64,000 bases of DNA from Gammaproteobacteria bacterium. GTDB taxonomy: Bacteria; Pseudomonadota; Gammaproteobacteria; Steroidobacterales; Foliamicaceae. The notes under the pieces were generated by a model. That model was not told the DNA's origin, did no database searches, and saw only the letters and a list, made by a program, of their open reading frames with translations. Position numbers and translations under genes: made by a program. The stretch covers positions 1 through 64,000 of the forward strand of contig JAPOTY010000006.1 of NCBI GenBank assembly GCA_026708965.1, given 5' to 3'. The number at the start of each line of letters is the position of its first letter. Position 1 is the stretch's first letter. Positions 33,033-41,351 of the stretch are shown piece after piece.

Positions 33033-34049
33033 ATGGATGTGATTCTTACGCTGATTTTTTCAATCATTCTGTTCAACTATGCCCATGAATTCGGACATTT
33101 CATCGTTGCCCGGCTAACGGCCATGCCCATCCCCGCGATGTATGTGGGTGTTGGTCCGGCATTGGCCCGTAAGACCACCAAGAGCGGCACCCAAATGGTG
33201 TTCGGGTTGATACCCGTTGCTTCGATGCAGGCGGATGGCCGGGTGTTTAGGGAATTTCCGGCGTTTCGACGCCTGCTGGTGGCATCCGCAGGCCCCATGG
33301 CGAATTTTCTGTTTACCTTTGTGTTGCTCGCGGTGTCGTACATCGGCTTCAACGCGCCGTCAACGGCCGTGGTGAGCGCGGTGGATGTGGATGGTCGTGC
33401 CTACGAGGCGGGGATGCGCGACGGCGACCAGCTGGTGGCGGTTGATGGCAGCGCAACGGAAACCTGGTCGGATGCGGGCCTGCGCCTGCTGGATCGTGTG
33501 GGTGATACCGGCACCTTGGAGCTGGCGGTGCAGCGCGGCGAGGAGCGGCTCGAATACGGCTTTGAGATTTCCCGGTGGCAATCGGATGTGGCGCAGGTGG
33601 ATGTGTTTGGTGATCTGGGCATTGGCCCGGACACGTCAAGCGATGCCCGCGCCTCGCTGTTCGGCGGACTGTTCGGCGCCGTGCGGGATACCGTGAGAAT
33701 GTTCTGGTCCACAACGGTGAGCGGCTTCAAGATGCTTTTCGGGTCCATGAGCGTGCTCAACTTCGGCGGCGCCATGCAGTTGACCCAGCTCGGCCTGGAT
33801 GCGGGCAGTCTCGACGCGGGCGACTACCTCAAGCTGTTTGCGCTGTTTTCATTATGCTTCGGGCTTATCAACCTGCTTCCGGGTCCCATAGTGGACGGTC
33901 TCGCCATGATCGTCGCAGCGGTGGAATGGGTGGCCGGCAGGCCCCTTCCCTCGGTAGTGGACAAGCTGATGCAGATCGTGGGCTACGTGCTCGCGTTCGG
34001 GCCGATTCCGCTATGCATCATTCACGAACTGATCCGGGTGAATAGCTAG
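33033..34049 (+). CDS. Site-2-type zinc metalloprotease (M50, RseP-like)
   Basis: 338 residues. Intramembrane protease: the zinc motif is HEFGH (His18, Glu19, His22) in the first helix, and the third ligand region is NLLPGPIVDG (Asp) near residue 285. One PDZ domain lies between (about 110-190, AVDVDGRAYEAGMRDGDQLVAVDG). RseP itself has two PDZ domains, so this shorter form is a paralogue or different branch; the housekeeping rseP is not in the window. AACAGGAGA precedes the ATG at 33033. It converges on and overlaps the RND permease by four bases (34046-34049). Confidence 0.9.
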   Translation: MDVILTLIFSIILFNYAHEFGHFIVARLTAMPIPAMYVGVGPALARKTTKSGTQMVFGLIPVASMQADGRVFREFPAFRRLLVASAGPMANFLFTFVLLAVSYIGFNAPSTAVVSAVDVDGRAYEAGMRDGDQLVAVDGSATETWSDAGLRLLDRVGDTGTLELAVQRGEERLEYGFEISRWQSDVAQVDVFGDLGIGPDTSSDARASLFGGLFGAVRDTVRMFWSTTVSGFKMLFGSMSVLNFGGAMQLTQLGLDAGSLDAGDYLKLFALFSLCFGLINLLPGPIVDGLAMIVAAVEWVAGRPLPSVVDKLMQIVGYVLAFGPIPLCIIHELIRVNS

Positions 34050-37000
34050 CCCGGTCTTCCGATCCTCCGGCGCCGGGGGAGGCTGGGCATTCTTAAGGAA
34101 AAGGACCGGCCCCGCATGTGTTCGGAGAGCTGGGCGCGCGCTTCGCGCAGCCGTTGGGGCAGGATCAGCAGCACCGGCGTGGCCACCAGCGTCAGCAAGG
34201 TGGCAAAACCCAAGCCGAATATGATTGCCTGAGCAAACGGCGCCCACATTGACGGCAATTGCCCGCCCGCGGTCCAAGTGCGGTTGATGAGGTCGATGGA
34301 TTGGTAGCTGGCAAGCGGCAGCAAGCCCACGATGGTTGTTACGGTGGTGAGCAAAACCGGTTGCAGGCGGTGCAATCCGGTCATCATGATGAGGGACCTC
34401 CGATCCATTTCAGGGCGTTCTTTGCGTCCAATGTTGTAGGTGTCGATCAGCACAATGTTGTCGTTCACCACGATCCCGGCGAGCGAAATCACGCCCACGC
34501 CGGTCAGAATCGCGCTGAAGGGCTGGCTGGTGATGAGCAGACCCAGAAACACGCCTGTTGTTGAAAGCACGATAGCGAGCATGATGAGAAGGCTCTGGTA
34601 CACGCTGTTGAACTGCATGATCAGCAGCACGAACATGAGCAGCAGGGCAAATGAAAAAGCCTTCGACAGGAACGCCAGCGACTCCTCCTGTTCCTCGTTG
34701 GCGCCCCTGAAACGTATGTCCACCAGCGGATCGAAGGTCTGGGAGTCGATCCAACTGCGGATTTCCCGCACTTTTGTGTCCGGCAGCACTCCCGGCCCCA
34801 CGCTGGCGCGAATCATGTGCATGTCGCGCTGATCGTTTCGCTGCAAAGCGTCAAGCCTGGGGCGGGCCTCCCGGGTCACGAAGTTGGACAGTGGTGCCAG
34901 CCCGCCGCCGGTGCCAACCCGCAAATCGTCAAGTTCGCCGATGCCGCGATCCTGCGCGGGATAACGAATGCGGATGTCCAGCGCATCATCGGCATCGTCG
35001 GGGCGGTACTCGCCCAGTTTCACGCCGTTTGTGACCAATTGCGCGGCCAGGCCAACGGTGGAAACGTCGGCCCCGTACATGGCGGCCTGGGCACGATCCA
35101 CTTCGAGCTCCCAGGCGATGCCCGGCACGGGCAGCGTATCTTCGATGTCCCTTATGCCCTCCACTTCGCTTTCCAGGTGCGCGCGCACCTGCTCGACCAC
35201 CGGCGCCAGCCGGTCCCGCTCGCTGGCAGAGAACTGGATCGCGATCGGTTTACCCGCCGTTATCTGAGACTCGAACGGTCGCACTTCTATGACTAGGCCC
35301 GCGAACACTTCGGCGCGGCGGCGAATGTCCTCAAGAATTTCGGTGCCCGAAAGCTCGCGCTCGTTGTTCTCCACTAGTTCGATGTACATGGAGCCGATCA
35401 GGTCGGTTGTTGATCCGCCCTCGTACTGCATCTGCTGGCCCTGCGCCTGGCGCACGCCCCGGGTCGCAAACGTGTTCAGATTCTTGATGCCCGGCGTTTC
35501 AATAACGGTCTGTTCAACTTCCGATACCAGCCGGTAGGCCTGCTCCACCCCGAGATTGCCGCGAGCGCGCACGGATACCTGGGCGAACATGGGGTCGTTC
35601 TCGTTGAAGAACAGAATTCCGAGATCGCGCGCGCCGTGAATCGAGAAAATCGACCAGACCGTGGCCAGAAGGATCACCACCGCCCAAACCGGGCTGCGCA
35701 AGGCAAGCCCCAGCAGCCTGCTGTATTGGCGGCGCAAGCCTGTTACATGAGCGAGGTTGGTGTCCCATACGTTCATCGGCTCGCCGGCGGCGGTTTTTCT
35801 CCTGCGAACGAAAGTGGCCCCCAGCACTGGCGCGAACACCAGCGCGTAGAGCAAGGATCCGCCCAGCACCATCATCAGGGTGATGGGCAGATAACTCATG
35901 AATTCCCCGGCCAGGCCGGGCCAGAACAGCAGCGGCACGAATGCGGCCAAGGTGGTGGCGGTTGCCGCAATGACCGGCTGAAACATCCGCTTGGCCGCTG
36001 CGGAGTAGGCATCGCGCGGGGGGGCGCCGGCATTGATTTGCCGGTCGGCCTCTTCAACGACCACGATGGCGCCATCAATCAGCAGGCCCAGTCCGAGCAG
36101 CATGCCGAACATGACCATGAAATTGAACGAATAGCCCAGCAGCCATAGAAGAATCAGCGAGAACAGCAAAGAAACCGGAATTCCGGCGGCCACGATCAGG
36201 CTGTTCCTGAGGCGCAGGATCGGCAGCAGGCAAACAAGCACCAATACCAGCGCGGTGACTAGGTTGCCCTGCAATTCAACGACCTGCTTTTCCGCGAAGA
36301 ATGATGAGTCCTGCGAAAAGAACAAGGTGACGCCGGCGGGCAGTTGCGGGCGAAACGCTTCAACGGCCTCGCGCACCATGCGCGATGTCTCGATGCTGTT
36401 TGCGTTGGCGCGCCGATAGATGAAAAGGGACATCGACAGCCGGCCATTGGCATGTGAATAACTGGTCCGGTCCTTGAAGCCGCGGCCAATCGATGCCACT
36501 TCGCTCAAGGTGACCACGGTGTCGCCGCTCACCTGCACCGGAATATCGAAAAGATCTTCGGGCGCCTTGACGACGCTGGGCACATTCACGGCCACGCTGG
36601 ACTGGCCCGAGTCGAGCGCGCCGACGGCGATCAGCCGGTTATTGCGCTGTAGCGACCCCAGCAATTCCTCAACCGACAGCTGGTAGGCTTCAAGCTGCTC
36701 GGGGTTGATCATGATTTCCAGCAATTCTTCGCGACCGCCTTGCAACTCGGCGGTATGAACCTCGGAAACCATTTCGATCCGCTGCTTGAGCTGGCGGGCG
36801 GCGGCATAAAGCGAGCGTTCCGAAATTTCTTCGCCAACAAGATTGACCTGCAGCACCGGATAGTCGGTTGTGGTCGATTCCTGCACGACGGGCTCTTCGG
36901 CGGTGGCCGGGAATTCCGGCCTGGCGCGACTCACCGCCTCGCGCACATCGGCCAGCGCCGCATCGAGATTCGTGCCGACCGTGAATTCAACCGAAACAAT

Positions 37001-37273
37001 CGCCATATGCTCGGCGGCGGTGGCGTTGATTTCCTTAACGCCCTGCATCGCCTTCAGGTGTGTTTCCAGTGGAAACACCAAAAGGCGCCTGGCATCATCG
37101 GGAGAAATTCCCTCGTGGGGCACAGTGATCACGAACAACGGGATTTCGATGCTGGGCTCGCTTTCAATCGGAATCGACATCCGCGCCACGATGCCGAACG
37201 CCACAACTCCCAGCATCACCAGAAGCATGGACCGGTTCTGGCGCACCGCCCAATCGACAAATTTGTCCTTCAT
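34046..37273 (-). CDS. RND-family efflux permease (HAE1-like)
   Basis: 1075 residues. Proton-driven RND pump with 12 membrane helices: helix 1 NRSMLLVMLGVVAFGI, first large periplasmic loop, helices 2-6 including the proton-relay LGLLIDGAIVVVEEADRQI, the AcrB-type insert, and helices 7-12 with VVNDNIVLIDTYN. The ATG at 37273 (MKDKFVDWAV) is chosen because GGAGC precedes it; 21 in-frame residues upstream have no family support. Its adaptor is probably the MFP at 29804-30892. The exported substrate could be a lipid or terpenoid given the P450 neighbours, but this is inference. Confidence 0.92.
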   Translation of the reverse strand: MKDKFVDWAVRQNRSMLLVMLGVVAFGIVARMSIPIESEPSIEIPLFVITVPHEGISPDDARRLLVFPLETHLKAMQGVKEINATAAEHMAIVSVEFTVGTNLDAALADVREAVSRARPEFPATAEEPVVQESTTTDYPVLQVNLVGEEISERSLYAAARQLKQRIEMVSEVHTAELQGGREELLEIMINPEQLEAYQLSVEELLGSLQRNNRLIAVGALDSGQSSVAVNVPSVVKAPEDLFDIPVQVSGDTVVTLSEVASIGRGFKDRTSYSHANGRLSMSLFIYRRANANSIETSRMVREAVEAFRPQLPAGVTLFFSQDSSFFAEKQVVELQGNLVTALVLVLVCLLPILRLRNSLIVAAGIPVSLLFSLILLWLLGYSFNFMVMFGMLLGLGLLIDGAIVVVEEADRQINAGAPPRDAYSAAAKRMFQPVIAATATTLAAFVPLLFWPGLAGEFMSYLPITLMMVLGGSLLYALVFAPVLGATFVRRRKTAAGEPMNVWDTNLAHVTGLRRQYSRLLGLALRSPVWAVVILLATVWSIFSIHGARDLGILFFNENDPMFAQVSVRARGNLGVEQAYRLVSEVEQTVIETPGIKNLNTFATRGVRQAQGQQMQYEGGSTTDLIGSMYIELVENNERELSGTEILEDIRRRAEVFAGLVIEVRPFESQITAGKPIAIQFSASERDRLAPVVEQVRAHLESEVEGIRDIEDTLPVPGIAWELEVDRAQAAMYGADVSTVGLAAQLVTNGVKLGEYRPDDADDALDIRIRYPAQDRGIGELDDLRVGTGGGLAPLSNFVTREARPRLDALQRNDQRDMHMIRASVGPGVLPDTKVREIRSWIDSQTFDPLVDIRFRGANEEQEESLAFLSKAFSFALLLMFVLLIMQFNSVYQSLLIMLAIVLSTTGVFLGLLITSQPFSAILTGVGVISLAGIVVNDNIVLIDTYNIGRKERPEMDRRSLIMMTGLHRLQPVLLTTVTTIVGLLPLASYQSIDLINRTWTAGGQLPSMWAPFAQAIIFGLGFATLLTLVATPVLLILPQRLREARAQLSEHMRGRSFSLRMPSLPRRRRIGRPG

Positions 37274-37586
37274 GGACTTGCTCCGTCTTGTCCGCATATT
37301 GCATCGGTTTCCGGGATTCCGGAAAGCGCAAGCCACGAGCGAAGAATCATTCCAGGCAATTCAGCAAATCTCCATCGAATCAGCAGGCTCCGTCAACACG
37401 GCGCATACTGGCGCACTATGCGGCTGGTCTCCACCCTTCAGGAAAAATTCAAGCGCATCAGGGAGCGCTGCGGACACCCGCTGGAGGGTCCGGACCTTCT
37501 TGCGAAGCAATGCCGCTACCCCCGCTGACTTGTTATCTTAATTGAAGTATAACGAAAAGGCTCCAAATCTTCGATTTGGCGATTGA
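37274..37586 (+). other. Divergent intergenic region between RND permease and moeA
   Basis: 313 bases with no established gene. A 36-codon frame at 37418-37528 (MRLVSTLQEKFKRIRERCG...) has no clear RBS and no known match. Near the moeA end there is AT-rich sequence (TTGTTATCTTAATTGAAGTATAAC, of which TATAAC at 37546 could be a -10), then the hairpin listed separately. Confidence 0.3.
37563..37579 (+). promoter_or_regulatory. Hairpin eight bases before the moeA start
   Basis: CCAAATC-TTC-GATTTGG is a perfect 7-bp stem with a 3-base loop ending seven bases before the ATG at 37587. It occupies the place where a Shine-Dalgarno would lie, and none is seen otherwise, so it may influence translation or serve as an operator. 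It does not look like the Moco riboswitch. Confidence 0.35.
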
Positions 37587-38801
37587 ATGAAGCTGATCTC
37601 CTATAGCGATGCATCCGCCGCCGTTGCCATGGCCTGCGCGCCGGGGCCGGAGGAGTTGGTGGCCGCCTGCCGGGTCCTCGGCGCGGTTGCGTCCCGGCCA
37701 GCGGTCGGCGCCGTCGCCTCGCCGGCCTTCAACAACGCGGCCATGGACGGCTTTGCGCTGAGCGCGGAGGACACGGCGGGCGCCACGGAAGATTCTCCGG
37801 TGCATCTGCCGGTTGCCGGGGAGCTGAAGGTCGGCGCGTTCGCGCAAGCCGCGCTGCCCGGCTCCGGGTGCGCCCTTCGGGTCGCCACGGGCGCCCTCAC
37901 GCCGTTTCCGCTGGACACGGTTATTCCCTTGGAGCGGGCGGATATCATCAAGCGGTCCGGCGCAATGATGTTGCGTATTGCGGAGCCTCTGGAGCAAGGG
38001 CGGAACCTGCGCGTCATGGGCGAGGAGTATCCCGCCGGCGCCGCGTTTGATTTCACCGGCATTCGCCTCCACGCCGGCCATGCCGCGCTCTTTGCCGCTG
38101 CCGGAATCAGCGAGTTGCGCGTTCGCATGCCGCCGCCGCTGGGTTTGCTGACCACGGGCAACGAAGTGCGCCCTCCCGGCGCCCCGCTCGCTCTTGGGGA
38201 AATAGCCAACGTTAACGCCGCTTGGATGACTGCCTGGTGCGCCGAACGGCGGGTTCCCGTAGCGCTTGCGCAGCACGTTCGGGACGATCCGGGCGATTTG
38301 GCGCGCGGGTTTCAGGCAGCCTGCGAGTCCGGCGCTCGGATCCTGGTTTCAAGCGGCTCCGCATCGGCAGGGCGGCACGATGTTCTGCGGCAGGCGCTTA
38401 AGAAACTGGGTGCCCGGATTATTTTCCACGGCGTGGCCATGCGCCCCGGCAAGCCGGCCCTGTTCGCCATTCTGAAGAACGACGTTCCAATCATTGGGCT
38501 TCCCGGCAACCCGCTCGCCACGGCCGCCGGGATGCGTTTTCTGGTCTGGCCGGCCATTCGCGCCATCCTCGCGATGGAGCGCGAAAAGCCCCGCCGCCAG
38601 CCGCTCGCGGATCCTTGCGATTTGCGCGAAGGCCACACGCATTTCCTGCTCGCCCGCCGCAGCGCCGAATCAGGAGCGCTCAAGCTGGTGCGCCCTCAGC
38701 GCCCCGGCCACCCCGGCGCCCTCGCCGCCGCCCACTGCTGGCTGCGCCTCGATGGCGGCCGCCACGAAGCCAACACCTTGGCAGCGTCCTACCCGCTATA
38801 G
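37587..38801 (+). CDS. moeA: Molybdopterin molybdenumtransferase MoeA
   Basis: 404 residues. Inserts molybdate into adenylylated molybdopterin, the last step of Moco synthesis. Typical stations: PAFNNAAMDGFAL (substrate loop), VATGALTPFPLDTVIPLE, LLTTGNEV, SSGSASAGRHDVL and MRPGKPALFAILKNDVPIIGLPGNPLAT. No mogA/moaA neighbours are seen. It would be needed for the molybdoenzyme at 46520-50334. The sequence at SSGSASAGRHD differs slightly from the common SGGVSVGDYD; the equivalent Gly-Gly and Asp positions are partly changed, so activity is likely but not certain. Confidence 0.9.
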   Translation: MKLISYSDASAAVAMACAPGPEELVAACRVLGAVASRPAVGAVASPAFNNAAMDGFALSAEDTAGATEDSPVHLPVAGELKVGAFAQAALPGSGCALRVATGALTPFPLDTVIPLERADIIKRSGAMMLRIAEPLEQGRNLRVMGEEYPAGAAFDFTGIRLHAGHAALFAAAGISELRVRMPPPLGLLTTGNEVRPPGAPLALGEIANVNAAWMTAWCAERRVPVALAQHVRDDPGDLARGFQAACESGARILVSSGSASAGRHDVLRQALKKLGARIIFHGVAMRPGKPALFAILKNDVPIIGLPGNPLATAAGMRFLVWPAIRAILAMEREKPRRQPLADPCDLREGHTHFLLARRSAESGALKLVRPQRPGHPGALAAAHCWLRLDGGRHEANTLAASYPL

Positions 38802-38889
38802 GATCGCCCGCGCCTTATAGATAAGCGTGGAAATGTTCCGTGTTTGGAATGAGCTTCGGCAACCGCCATATCTGGGACAAGACAGGCCG

Positions 38890-38895
38890 TATAAT
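38890..38895 (+). promoter_or_regulatory. Consensus -10 hexamer upstream of the restriction-modification genes
   Basis: TATAAT lies 46 bases before the ATG at 38936. No convincing -35 was found at the expected distance. The match alone makes a dedicated promoter for the R-M pair plausible. Confidence 0.35.
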
Positions 38896-38935
38896 CCGTT
38901 GTTGAGCGATAGGGACGCGCTGGTTGCGGGTTGTT

Positions 38936-40420
38936 ATGCCTTCTATGTCCGTGCTAATCGAAAAGGCCACTAAGGAGAGAGGCGGGTACTACACCCCTCG
39001 CGACGTTGCCGCATATTTGGTCCGGTGGGCTGTGCGCAGCGACACGGATCTTCTGCTGGATCCTTCCTGCGGCGACGGGCGTTTTATAGCCTGCCATCCA
39101 AATAGCATCGGTGTTGAGCGCAACCCGGAGGCGGCCAAAGCAGCGAAGCAACAAGCTCCCGGCGGCGCCGTGCATGAAGGCGATTTTTTTGAATGGGCCG
39201 ACCGAAACACGAAACATTTCGACTGCGCCGCAGGGAATCCTCCGTTCATCCGATACCAGACTTTCAACGGCGCTGCGCGCAAGCGCGCTCTGAAGCTTTG
39301 CTCGAGGGTCGGCGTTTCCTTCTCGGGCCTGACAACATCCTGGGCGCCTTTCCTGGTTGTGACGGCGAGTCTGCTTCGTCGCGGAGGTCGAATGGCGTTT
39401 GTCGTCCCGGCATCCATCGGCCATGCGCCCCACGCGGCCCCTTTGATGGAGTATCTCGTTTCCAATTTCGACACGGTCCAGGTGGTTCCCATTCGCCGCA
39501 AGCTCTTTCCGCACCTCTCGGAAGACTGCTGGCTTTTGTTCGCGGAGGGTTTCGGGGGTGCAACCAAGCATATCAAGTTCGTTCCGACCGATCGCTTCCG
39601 TCACTTGCCCATCGCCGAGGAACCTATCGAATCGGTGCCGGTTGGCGAGTGGCGCAGCCTGTGGAACCGCAGGCTGAGGCCCTATCTGCTGAGCAAGGCG
39701 GAACGCTCGATCTACCAAGAGATCGCGCAACGGCCAGATTCACAACGCCTTGGCGACGCGGCCTCGGTGGGTATTGGCTACGTGAGCGGCGCCAACGAGT
39801 TCTTCCATCTGCGCCCGTCGGAGGCCGATCGTTGGCGCATCCCTAAGAGCTTCTTGCATCCCGCTGTTCGAAATGGCCGTGCGCTTCCGGCCCGCAATCT
39901 TTCGGATCAAACCATTCGGGAGTGGTACCGGGCCGACAAGCCCGTGCTGTTATTGCGCATACCGAAAAACGCTGCATTGCCCCGGCCTGTCTTGAACTAT
40001 TTGGATTCGCCGCAGGGACGGCAAGCTCGCCGAAGCTACAAGTGCCGCAATCGCAAACCGTGGTACTCCGTGCCCGATGTCCGTGTGCCGGGTTTTTTCC
40101 TGACCTATATGTCAGGCATGACGCCTAGCTTGGTGAGGAATTCCGCCGGAGCAACATGCACAAACGCGCTCCATGCCATACATCTGCGCAACGGCCGCAG
40201 CGGCGAGCAGCTGCTTAAGTCTTGGGGCTCGATTTATGTGCAACTCAGTTGCGAGCTGGAGGGCCATGCGCTTGGGGGCGGCATGCTCAAGCTTGAACCC
40301 AAGGAGGCCGCGCGAGTGGTGCTGCCATCGGCCAGCGCGCTTTCCAGCCTGATTCCTGCCTATCTTCAAGACTCCCTCCGGACTTTGCGTAAGTGGAGAC
40401 ACTATGAAGACAGGCGCTGA
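38936..40420 (+). CDS. N6-adenine DNA methyltransferase of a type II R-M system
   Basis: 494 residues. Eco57I/TaqI-like gamma-class methyltransferase: N-terminal GGYYTPRDVAAYLVRWA, SAM-binding DPSCGDGRFI, acidic GVERNPEA, HEGDFFEWA, and the catalytic NPPF in CAAGNPPFIRYQTF. The C-terminal half (about 260-490) is probably the target-recognition domain. In-frame starts exist at 38924 (TTG), 38936 and 38945 (ATG); AGGGA at 38911-38915 is the only RBS candidate. It overlaps the next gene by 17 bases. Together they would protect against foreign DNA; the recognition site is unknown. Confidence 0.85.
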   Translation: MPSMSVLIEKATKERGGYYTPRDVAAYLVRWAVRSDTDLLLDPSCGDGRFIACHPNSIGVERNPEAAKAAKQQAPGGAVHEGDFFEWADRNTKHFDCAAGNPPFIRYQTFNGAARKRALKLCSRVGVSFSGLTTSWAPFLVVTASLLRRGGRMAFVVPASIGHAPHAAPLMEYLVSNFDTVQVVPIRRKLFPHLSEDCWLLFAEGFGGATKHIKFVPTDRFRHLPIAEEPIESVPVGEWRSLWNRRLRPYLLSKAERSIYQEIAQRPDSQRLGDAASVGIGYVSGANEFFHLRPSEADRWRIPKSFLHPAVRNGRALPARNLSDQTIREWYRADKPVLLLRIPKNAALPRPVLNYLDSPQGRQARRSYKCRNRKPWYSVPDVRVPGFFLTYMSGMTPSLVRNSAGATCTNALHAIHLRNGRSGEQLLKSWGSIYVQLSCELEGHALGGGMLKLEPKEAARVVLPSASALSSLIPAYLQDSLRTLRKWRHYEDRR

Positions 40421-41270
40421 TCCGAACCCCGGCGTTGCCTTGGTGAACAAACTGGATGCCTTCCGGCACTTTGCGGAATTCCGCGGGGCAACGCAGAGCC
40501 AGTTGCATATCCGCCCCCTGCATGAGTACGTGACGTCACGCTTGGTTCTGGAAGGCGGTTTTCGGCCAAGCGAATTAAGCCCGCGACCGCCGTTGCGTAC
40601 TGAGGAGGCCGGGAATCTGCGTCGCGTCGCATATGCGCCACAAGAACGCACGCAAACTGAAGCTACTATCCTCGGCGGACTCAAGACCAAGAAAGTTGAC
40701 ATCGTGGTCAGCAAAGACGGGATCGGCCCCGTGCTGGCCATATCCTGCAAGGGGATGACAGGGGCGGTTCGCAACCTTACCAACCGCCTCGAGGAGACGA
40801 TTGGCGAATGCACAAACATCCACCTGAGCTATCCCACGCTGGTATTTGGCTATCTCTTTTTGATGCGTGCCAATCGGGAAGGAGAAAATGCTGCGCTGGC
40901 CGATGCGGCGTTTGACAGCCAAGGGCGACCGCTTGAGAGCATTGTTCGCTTTCATCAGGCATTGAGCGGCATGACCGGACGGCTAAATCCGAGAAATGAT
41001 TCCGGTCGCTACGAGGCGATCGCAATGGCGCTCGTGGAGGTGTCGCCACCGCATGCCGGCGCAATCAACGCGGACTACCCACCTCGTGATAGCGCTATCC
41101 ATTTCGACCAATTCTTTAAGACGATATACCGGCGCTATGACGAGCGGTATGTAGTGAGCGCACCTCGACTCGTGCGCAGAACCCGTCGGCTGGAATGGTC
41201 TTGCGATTCCCCTGCGCTTGACGCGGAAACTTTACAGCGGCTTGACTATCGTCCCAGAGTAGCGGGCTAG
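40404..41270 (+). CDS. Putative restriction endonuclease partner (PD-(D/E)xK-like)
   Basis: 288 residues. Overlaps the methyltransferase by 17 bases, a usual R-M arrangement. A possible nuclease core is KKVDIVVSKDG followed by VLAISCKGMTG, that is Asp then Ser-x-Lys where most PD-(D/E)xK enzymes have Glu-x-Lys. The rest (LHEYVTSRLVLEGGF near the start, ECTNIHLSYPTLVFGYLFLM in the middle) does not match a family I can name. The TAG stop is part of copy B of the dispersed repeat core. Function is inferred from position and this motif. Confidence 0.6.
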   Translation: MKTGADPNPGVALVNKLDAFRHFAEFRGATQSQLHIRPLHEYVTSRLVLEGGFRPSELSPRPPLRTEEAGNLRRVAYAPQERTQTEATILGGLKTKKVDIVVSKDGIGPVLAISCKGMTGAVRNLTNRLEETIGECTNIHLSYPTLVFGYLFLMRANREGENAALADAAFDSQGRPLESIVRFHQALSGMTGRLNPRNDSGRYEAIAMALVEVSPPHAGAINADYPPRDSAIHFDQFFKTIYRRYDERYVVSAPRLVRRTRRLEWSCDSPALDAETLQRLDYRPRVAG

Positions 41271-41318
41271 CCCCATGGATGGGTTCATGCGTCTCCCGGA
41301 AGCAGGGGGCAAAGAAAG
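41269..41318. repeat. Dispersed element, copy B
   Basis: The 30-bp core (41269-41298) is identical to that of copies A and C and is followed by CTCCCGGAAGCAGGGGGCAAAGAAAGGG-like sequence, a decayed version of the right arm of copy A. The matching left arm is absent, since the endonuclease coding sequence ends exactly where the core begins. It lies between the converging endonuclease and MFS genes. Confidence 0.75.
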
Positions 41319-41351
41319 GGCGGACCAAAGCTTCCTGTTCTTGCTTTGCGG

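Noticed and set aside
34046-34049. Overlap of protease and RND permease stops as a fusion or frameshift
   Set aside because: The genes converge and merely share four bases (CTAG contains both stop codons); both proteins end normally.
36740-37528. 262-codon frame antisense to the RND permease and beyond
   Set aside because: Most of it is the shadow of the permease; only the last 36 codons lie in free sequence, and they lack an RBS or known motif.
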